Shown here: positions 57,195 through 64,000 of the stretch, piece by piece
How the letters are laid out: the number at the start of each line of letters is the position of its first letter
Position numbering within the stretch: the stretch's first letter is position 1
Assembly (NCBI GenBank): GCA_023653785.1
Contig: JAMKCH010084951.1
Coordinates: forward strand, 1-64,000
Source: Ophioderma brevispina
Lineage: Eukaryota > Echinodermata > Ophiuroidea > Amphilepidida > Ophiodermatidae
Length of the DNA stretch: 64,000 nt
Direction: 5' to 3'
The notes under the pieces: generated by a model
What the model saw: the letters and a program-made list of their open reading frames with translations, nothing else
What the model was told of the DNA's origin: nothing
Databases searched by the model: none
Program-made: the position numbers and the translations under genes

Positions 57195-57265
57195 AAAAGT
57201 GTGTCACTGTTGATATTTTTTTATTCCAGTTTTGTCATAACAAATGAGACTTTCAAAACTGTTCA
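57195..57265. repeat. Dispersed repeat family L, 3' fragment
   Basis: 'atcaaaagtgtgtcactg' ... 'ttccagttttgtcataacaa' + 'atgagactttcaaaactgtt' matches the final ~70 bp of family L copy 1 at 21.26-21.32 kb. Confidence 0.6.
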
Positions 57266-57360
57266 GAGTTTAAGGTTAAATGTTTGGTACACTCACAACT
57301 CTCTGCTTGATAACATTTCAAATTACATAATATTATAGCAATCATAACATCCACTTAATG

Positions 57361-57800
57361 CTGGCTACCTGCAGTAAATAGCATTTTAATTTGTGTAATT
57401 TTTGACCATCAGAAGTGCTTGAGACACTCAATGTCTGCAATAAAATTAAATGCACCTCGAAATGCTAAGAACTGGATACACACTTTGCTCAATGGTCCAC
57501 AGAAAAAGCATTTGAAAGCAATAGATTTAGTACATTTACCGTTTGTTATCTACAGTAGATAGCATGTGGACTTGCATAATATTATGGCAACCAAAAGTAT
57601 TTAGTACATTTTGTTGGTTGCTATCTACAGTAGATAGCATGTAGATTTGTGAGATATTTTTGCAACCATAAATGTTGAGTACATTTATTGCTTGCTATCT
57701 ACAGTAGATAGCATTTTGATTTGTGTAATATTACATGGCAAGCATTAACATTTAATACATTTATCATTTTATCTACAGTAGCTAACAGTCCCATCTTACC
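57361..57800. repeat. ~74-bp tandem array (array 3)
   Basis: Four clear units (cores at about 57546, 57621, 57695 and 57769) and at least one diverged unit near 57365. Each unit has the near-perfect palindrome GCTATCTACAGTAGATAGC followed by 'atttgtgtaatatta.ggca' and 'catttagtacattt'. The core is shared with array 2 (24.5 kb), but the rest of the unit is different. Confidence 0.88.
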
Positions 57801-58524
57801 TTACAACAAAGAATTAAGTAGTCATGTGCTTTTGTTCAAAACTTATGTTGCCTGCCACCAAGTGTTGCATTTTTTTTGGGACACACAGTATGTTAAAGAG
57901 ATGGACACTTTTTTTTAATTGCTCTATTCAAACAGAGATAGATCTGGATCCCTAGCATCTATCATCATATATATGATCATCTTACAAATCATTTCAATTT
58001 GCTCCATATATAAAGGTCAGTACATGGGTTGTAATTAAATTAGGGTCACAATCACTTTGTGTCAAAGTAATTCTATTGCCTTTGGTCATAACCTCCCATT
58101 TATTGAAAACATTTATATTAATAACCGAGTTGAGTGCAGCTAATCGCCCTCAGTGTGTAAGTACTATGTCATATAAGAATAAAGGAAGTGAACTGGGTTC
58201 AGTGTCCTTTCAGATGCATTGGGCTGTTCAATCTAATATCTGTATCCCCTGTGGAAGATTTAAGTCAAGTTTTCCAAAGAGGAGTACAACTTCAGAATGG
58301 AATAGCTGATCCAATTGACTTTTCTTTTTATTTGTTTTTCCCGTTTTCATTTTTTGTTATTCTTTTCTTTGCTTTTGTTTTTCTCTATTTTTTCTCTTCT
58401 TGTTTCTTTCTCTCATCTTGTTAATTATTTAGTTGACATTCGATTGTCCATTGTTATTCATGAAGCACAATTGCTTCTCATATTAAACTGGCATGTCAGA
58501 GTCAATAGAAATTTCGGAATTAAA
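57801..58524. other. Unassigned DNA with a pyrimidine-rich stretch
   Basis: 58310-58425 is strongly T/C-rich, giving Phe/Leu/Ser-only frames that are compositional. No gene is recognised. Confidence 0.45.
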
Positions 58525-58528
58525 TTAA

Positions 58529-58810
58529 AGGGGCATTTCATCATCCATAGCTTAGTCCAACACACATACCTAAATAGATAAGATTGCTATATCATCTGAA
58601 CCATTCATTGGCCAAAGTATAGGGTCTAATTACATTGTGTAAATTTGATCTAATCAAGATAAAATTTGTTATTTTGTTTTCCTGTCTGCTAACTGACAGA
58701 AATTACAACATATTGTGTACTGGAGCACTGTGACACAAAAATTTACTCAAAACACAAAAATGTACCATGAAGATCAACTGAAATTTTATCAGCTTTTAGG
58801 TCTCTGATTA
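58529..58810. mobile_element. TTAA-type MITE, family G, copy 4 (right end unresolved)
   Basis: Begins after TTAA at 58525-58528 with 'aggggcatttcatcatccat' + 'agcttagtcc', then 'atatcatctgaaccattca' and 'tgtctgctaactgacagaaa', in the order of copy 3. The right end is diverged beyond about 58.8 kb. Confidence 0.6.
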
Positions 58811-59114
58811 GGGGGCAGCAACTGTTTTGTGACAATTTATCCAACTTTGACTTCAGTTACGTCATCTGAGCCACAATAATGCTACAATACTGATTTATAG
58901 TCCATGCACCCTGCAGCATGAAGTCATGAAGAATTTACTCCTGATTGAATGAGCAGACCCAACAGTTCCAACATTTAATTGATCAGATTTGTTTATATTA
59001 ATAACAAAGTCAAGGCTAACAAATACTCTTCAATTCATGGGATATTACTGCTACACTACTATGAAATATTAAATCAATGGGAGCAGGCCAACGTACCATT
59101 GTCAAGAGTGTACA

Positions 59115-59406
59115 CAGAGGGTGTATTGAGTCAATCCCATAATGCACCAGTTTTGGGAAATTTCACTGCAATAAGGTCATGTGATCCAACAAAAATCCTA
59201 TTCTTAACACATAAAAATCCTGACTTTTACACTCATTTTAGCCCACAAAGTGCTAGTACTTAGGGGATTTTTAACACAATCATGAAATTCCTTGTAGTTC
59301 TTGAACTTCTTGAACACTTTTTATTGGTAAGTACTGACATGTGTTTAGTACAGTATGGTATAGGCATATTGCAATGCATTTTGGGATTGATTCAAAACAC
59401 CCTCTG
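59115..59406. mobile_element. Mutator-like MITE, family E, copy D
   Basis: A 292-bp element starting CAGAGGGTGTATTGAGTCAA and ending 'gattgattcaaaacaccctc'+tg. It is flanked by GAGTGTACA on the left and GAGTGTACC on the right (8 of 9). Same orientation as copy A, and colinear throughout. Confidence 0.9.
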
Positions 59407-60337
59407 GAGTGTACCCACGTTTGAACAGGTAGACTGAATGGTTCCAATTCTCATTTATTGGATTTTATATCTATTAATAATGAAGTGTAATAACCCGCAT
59501 ATGTAATATCTTGATTACATAAACATAAGGCGAATGCACTCATATTGGTCGCTATACTTTGTTCATAACAAAAAGGGCAGTTTTGGTTCCATCATCCTGC
59601 TACATCAATACACGAAAAACATTTTACACTTAAGTTTGACTTTAAATGGTATTCTGTGAGCATGTTGCCCCAAAAAAGGATTGTTTGTGTTAGAAATATT
59701 TTGCAAAAACTTGTATTAACTATTTTTTTCAGTTGAAAAGCTAGAGGGATTTCTGTTTTAATTGTGCTTTGGGCCCTTTTTTGGGGTTGGGCACTTTGTG
59801 GCCTTTTTTTCTTCCGACAGCTAACAAAAATCAGAAATCAGATACTCTCGTAAAAAAAAAATTGTCCGACTATTTCCTCTTTAAGTTTAGTCGTGATTTT
59901 TTCCATTTCAATAACAATTTTTTGGTTCATCCTTCATGTAAGACTGCACGGAATTAGCCTAGCATGAAATAATCTATAAAAGGATCAAAGGATCACAAGG
60001 ATTGTACAGCTTTATTCTGTAAAAGAGTCTTTACTCTAGTTTAACTCATGAATATCTTACACCAAGGACACACCAATTCTTGGCCCATGCAAACAGTGGC
60101 AGCTCCAGCATCATATTTTTTCTGGGGGGTTGGTGGTTAAGGGACAATTTCTACTTCTCTTGCCAACTCCGAATTGTTTTCATTGTAATCTCTAAATCTA
60201 AAATAAATTCTATTACCTCTGCTGCCCATTATTGAAAATGCAGCATTCTGATTGGTCAGTTTACTGCCCATTATTCTGCAATAATGGGTCGCCAATGCAT
60301 TTTCCTATTAAATGAAGCTGTTTTAGGTAATAGAATA
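59407..60337. other. Unassigned DNA with inverted words near its right end
   Basis: 60220-60300 carries 'gcccattattgaaaatgcag', 'tgcccattattctgcaataa' + 'tgggtcgccaatgcatttt', inverted words related to the foldback element that follows. It may be a fragment of a second copy. No gene is recognised. Confidence 0.5.
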
Positions 60338-60496
60338 GAAATAATGGGTTTGCAGTGCCATTTATGGGCTCATAATGTATCCTCGGCCAGAAAAACTTTC
60401 AAATAATGGGCTCGGCTGTGCCTCGCCCATTATTTAGTTTTTCTAACCTCGGACACATTATTCGCCCATAAATGACACAACAAACCCTTTATTTCT
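60338..60496. mobile_element. ~160-bp foldback MITE
   Basis: 'gaaataatgggtttgcagtg' + 'ccatttatgggctcataatg' + 'tatcctcgg' ... 'aataatgggctcggctgtgc' pairs with the downstream inverse 'ctcgcccattatttagtttt' ... 'ccgaggacacattattcgcc' type sequence, ending 'caaaccctttatttc'. The arms are nearly the whole element. Confidence 0.85.
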
Positions 60497-60516
60497 TAAA
60501 TAAAATTTGTACCTAC

Positions 60517-60600
60517 AGTGGGAATTGATCCCACGATCTTTCGATTACAGCCGATAGCCTACAAATGCATGCCACACAATCCAAGCCGGCAGAAAGTTGT
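60517..60600 (-). repeat. tRNA-like relic (possible SINE head)
   Basis: On the minus strand 'gccggcttggattgtgtgg' ... 'atcgtgggatcaattcccac' has a tRNA-like order, with a B-box-like arm (GTGGGATCAATTCCCAC) and a D-arm-like start. The anticodon stem does not pair well. It is either a decayed tRNA or a SINE head. Confidence 0.4.
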
Positions 60601-63367
60601 TCTGTTGTAATACTCAAATAAATACTTTAACAGAATAAAGCACACACATAATCATGAAGAGTGCTGCTATGAAACGAGTTGAAAATATGCTCCTGGAACA
60701 AGATTTTGGGCCAGAATCTCATATTAACCATCACTCATGATACCAACCACGCTTGGCTACCAAACAGCCACAACAACAACAACAAATTTAACCTAACCGA
60801 AAGTTTAAACTTTTACAATTTGGTGTGTTTTTGAGCTAAAATTACATGAAGGGCACACTTGGGCACAAATTCAGACATTACATTTTGTTACAAGGTACAC
60901 TTATATTTCATAAAACCAATTAAAATTCTTTAACCGACTTCTTAATTATTAACCGAAAGTTAAAACTACTACAATTTGTTGGGTTTTGAGCTGAAATTAT
61001 ATGAAGGGGTATGCTTGGGCACAAATTCAGACATTATATTTTGTTACAAGCTACACTGAATTTTCAAATCACTAATTCTTATGAGTCGGAAGTAGTCGGA
61101 ACATTTTCAAATAAATTTCACAAGATATTTAACAATTACAGGTCACAACATTACCCAAAAATGCAAGCTATTTTCTGCAGTCGTAGCGCTAAAAAGGAAC
61201 AATGGATTTTGATATATGTTTTGGCATTTTCTGAAGGAACGTCTCCTCCACGTGGTGGCATCAACTTTCAACAAAACCATGGAAAATAAGTGTACTACGC
61301 ATGTTCAAAAGACCCCTACAGCACGGGGTCACAACATCCGGTGAAAGTACAAAGTTTTGTTGACAGTGTCACACCGCTGTCACTGCATCGGTCGCGGCAA
61401 AGAGATAGGATCACAGGCCATCGTGGTGTTTGCACACCGCAAACACATTAACATATCGAGTGCCTGGCTTTTGTCGAGATGAATGGGTAATTGAATTAGG
61501 TAATTTGTGGTTTTCGCGTTGTAGGTCCTCCTTCTATAGGTCCATGCTTAAATCAAAAGCCCTATCTGCAGCACTTTTGTACTAAAGTGGTTGCTTAGTA
61601 TTACAAGTTCAGTGCAAGTAGTTTTGGTGTGCAGTTCAATTCATGCAAATTAGTTCCAATTTTTTTTTTAAATATAATGTCATATGGAAGCATTACTGCA
61701 CCAAAAGGTTGAGGGTTTTTGTTCATATACAAACCAAAGATTTTTGCTGAGATAATAAACAGTTTTACACTATTTTTTGGTCTAAACTTTGTTCACAACT
61801 TCAATGGCAGACAATCATATACTTTACCTGCCCATATCATTATCAATACAATAACAGTATGGTCACTCTACATCATGTAATATTTAGCCAGGCCCTTGGG
61901 GCAGGAGATCTACATGACTACACACACCTGTTATTGAATTCCACAGATGCCCAAATTGTACTAGTAATTTCTCCTGCTCTTGGCATTTCTACTGTGGGGC
62001 AAAGAAGATTTTATGTACATCGCCAAGTATGACGTCACTTTGCATTGGGGTCTGTTGGCCTACTTCGATTAGATCCACCTTTGATCTAGCCGTATATTCA
62101 TTTGAGTGGCTCTGGTGTCAAATAAATGGATTTATTTTCTGTAACACTAAACTAGAGATTAACCGATCCCAGGTTTCCTCTGCCGATCGATGGCCGATAT
62201 TCTTGGTAGTTTGGGCCGATCCACCGATACGATCCATGATGTGCCCCATCTATCAGATCGCATGGGTTCATTTTTTAAACTTAGGAATCGGCAACGATGG
62301 TTATAATTAATAAATCTGTGTGGTTCACTTTGCTACAAGTTCAATGAGGAATTTCGGGGGATAAGGTAATTTTGAAGAATCTTGTTCCATGTTTCTACTT
62401 ATAGACTGTAAAAATTCCTATTTTGCTTGGCCCTTTCTTTAATTCCAGTACATCGGAGAGAATAGGAAGGCTATGATATATTTTTTGGCGATCGATTTCT
62501 TGCTGATTTTGCAAAATCAGCCCCGGATCCGATGTTGGATACAAATATCGTAATCTCTACATACTAACCATTCATTAATTAGGGTACACGTGCTTTTTTC
62601 CAGTTAAGAGGTCCCTTAATTGTCATTAATGAACGATAATGTCTACAAACAGTTAATTAATGCCCCCTTCATTAGGATTCTAAGGTTCTTTCAAAAGGTT
62701 CTAAGGGGAGGGTGGCGAGGCGGGGACTGCATGTTATTTGAAAACTGCTTCAATGGCCACAGACTCTTAGGTTATTGCTATACAGATATTAAAGCCCTTA
62801 TTTAGCAAAAACTGGACTCAACTAATTGTCATGAAGAGTAGGTGTTTTGTCAGTGGAGTTATATTCCATCAAACTCCCTTCCACCACAGTAACTTTCACA
62901 TTTCTGATCTTACAAACACCTACCCAATTTTTTATTTGAAGAAATTGTCAGACAATTTCAGAAAAGACACCATCCAAAGTGCTATGCAAAGTATTCATCC
63001 ACGAGACCTGGTATTTGTTTCAAAATTGGATGGAGTTATTTCGCACCAATAACAGAGCCTGTGAGCAATTGTGAATATTAATAGCAGCAGCATTCACATG
63101 AATTTGGTGAGGTGAGGTCGGAAATAAAAATATTAACCCACTGTTTATTGATGCAGGAAGGTTGAATGTACTGCAGGGCAGGGCGGCAATTCTGAATGTT
63201 AAGACAAAATGAGAATTAGTATAGCTCCCATATGGGAGGGGTGGGGGGTAATGAATTCATTTGGAATACCATGGTCAGGTCTGAGTAGGGGTTAATAAGG
63301 TGCATGGGACCAAGGCCTCTGGATCGTCTGTTCCCGGTTTTAATTCTTAGAATTGGCACGAACAAGC
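60601..63367. other. Unassigned DNA, with a small CpG-richer segment
   Basis: A duplicated block 'accgaaagtttaaactttta' + 'caatttgg' at 60797 recurs as 'accgaaagttaaaactacta' + 'caatttgt' at 60952, followed in both by 'tgggcacaaattcagacatt' and 'attttgttacaag' (a ~155-bp tandem duplication). 61310-61480 is richer in CpG ('catcggtcgcggcaaag'). No gene with a recognisable product. Confidence 0.5.
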
Positions 63368-64000
63368 TTATTTTATTTATTTATTTCATTTATTTATTAC
63401 GGTATAAAAGACCCCCAGAATACAGTTGACAACTGAGAATTGGCCCATACCATCAATACAAAATATACATGGTTAAAAACAATAAATATAGTACAAAATC
63501 ATTCAATATTTTTTTTTTTTAAGAAGTTCAACAACACTGGGAATGGTGATTTCCTGTAGCGAACGTGTTCTGCATTTAAGAGGGCCAGTTGTTCGCCACT
63601 CCTAAGATTCGGCCATGTTCTGCTTCTTTTCCCAATGTGGGAAGCATCTTCCGGTGGTGACGCTCAGATGTTTGCAGCTTCTGGCCAAAACCTCGAAGGA
63701 GTTGCTCTCTCCCTTTCAAAAGTGGCATAGCTCAAGCGTTTTTTTCAATGCTCCGCATATGATTTGTATTGGTTACACAAGATGATACGACATGAACGCT
63801 TTTGAATGAGTTCAATTGGTCCAGCCTGTTGCCTTGTGAGGCTGCTATGCCACGAAGGACTAGCATATTCCAATACCGGGCGGAATGTAGGTCTGATAAA
63901 ACAGACGAACAGATGCACTCGCAGAGGCCTTGAACGCCCACTGAGTGTGTAAAAGCATATATAAACGTCTAGAAGCTTTTGCGATCATTTGAGTGATTTG
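63368..64000 (-). pseudogene. CR1/jockey-like non-LTR retrotransposon, 3' end, running off the window
   Basis: Read on the minus strand from the right edge: ITQMIAKASRRLYMLLHTQW, then across a frameshift RPVLEYASPSWHSSLTRQ (~63867-63814), IELIQKRSCRIILCNQYKSY, and at the end LALLNAEHVRYRKSPFPVLL. This is the region after the reverse transcriptase in CR1/jockey-type ORF2 ('RP.LEYASPVWHSSLT..Q...IE.IQKRALRII'). In-frame stops and frameshifts break it. A short 3' UTR leads to an (ataa)n/(aaat)n tail at about 63370-63400. It is a different family from the copies at 4.2 and 13.3 kb, which end in (acga)n. The RT core lies beyond the window. Confidence 0.85.

Overview
The window looks like non-coding, repeat-dense DNA from an animal nuclear genome. 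It is AT-rich, has no operons or dense ORFs, and carries non-LTR retrotransposon relics, a Ty3/gypsy relic, tRNA-derived SINEs, many small terminal-inverted-repeat (TIR) elements and several minisatellites. A marine invertebrate, perhaps a deuterostome, is a reasonable guess, but nothing here fixes the species. I find no cellular protein-coding gene I can support. The two longest open frames (822 and 444 codons) are translations of a 20-bp tandem repeat.

Layout. 1-1.9 kb: unassigned. 1.9-4.16 kb: degenerate ~22-bp minisatellite, with a 5'-truncated non-LTR retrotransposon at 4.17-4.77 kb. 5-12.8 kb: mostly unique DNA with small elements at 6.2, 7.6, 8.6, 9.2 and 9.8 kb, and a retroelement 3' tail at 11.7 kb. 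13.3-16.2 kb: a long broken non-LTR retrotransposon of the same family as the 4.2-kb copy. 16.8-24.3 kb: GAGT-rich tract, DNA-element fragments, a 19-bp minisatellite at 19.9 kb, small elements and a SINE. 24.5-27.5 kb: a ~70-bp tandem array split by a 2.1-kb palindromic foldback element. 28.4-33.5 kb: more small elements and a gypsy fragment. 34.1-37.9 kb: a 3.75-kb, 20-bp minisatellite. 39-60.5 kb: a mosaic of small elements, including one nested inside another at 41 kb, plus two Harbinger-like pairs or singles and a second ~74-bp array at 57.4 kb. 63.4-64 kb: the 3' end of a CR1/jockey-like element, running off the window on the minus strand.

The main result is the resolution of the 'empty' DNA into repeat families by reading both ends and the target-site duplications (TSDs). 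There is a five-copy ~300-bp family with 9-bp TSDs (Mutator-like). At least six families have TTAA TSDs and mostly TTAAAG...CTTTAA ends (Kolobok/T2-like or piggyBac-like). Two families have TAA TSDs (PIF/Harbinger-like). All are non-autonomous, and no transposase is visible. Separately, three tandem arrays lying 20-55 kb apart share a near-palindromic core of the form TATCT..AGTAGA.AG, although their periods differ (about 22, 70 and 74 bp).
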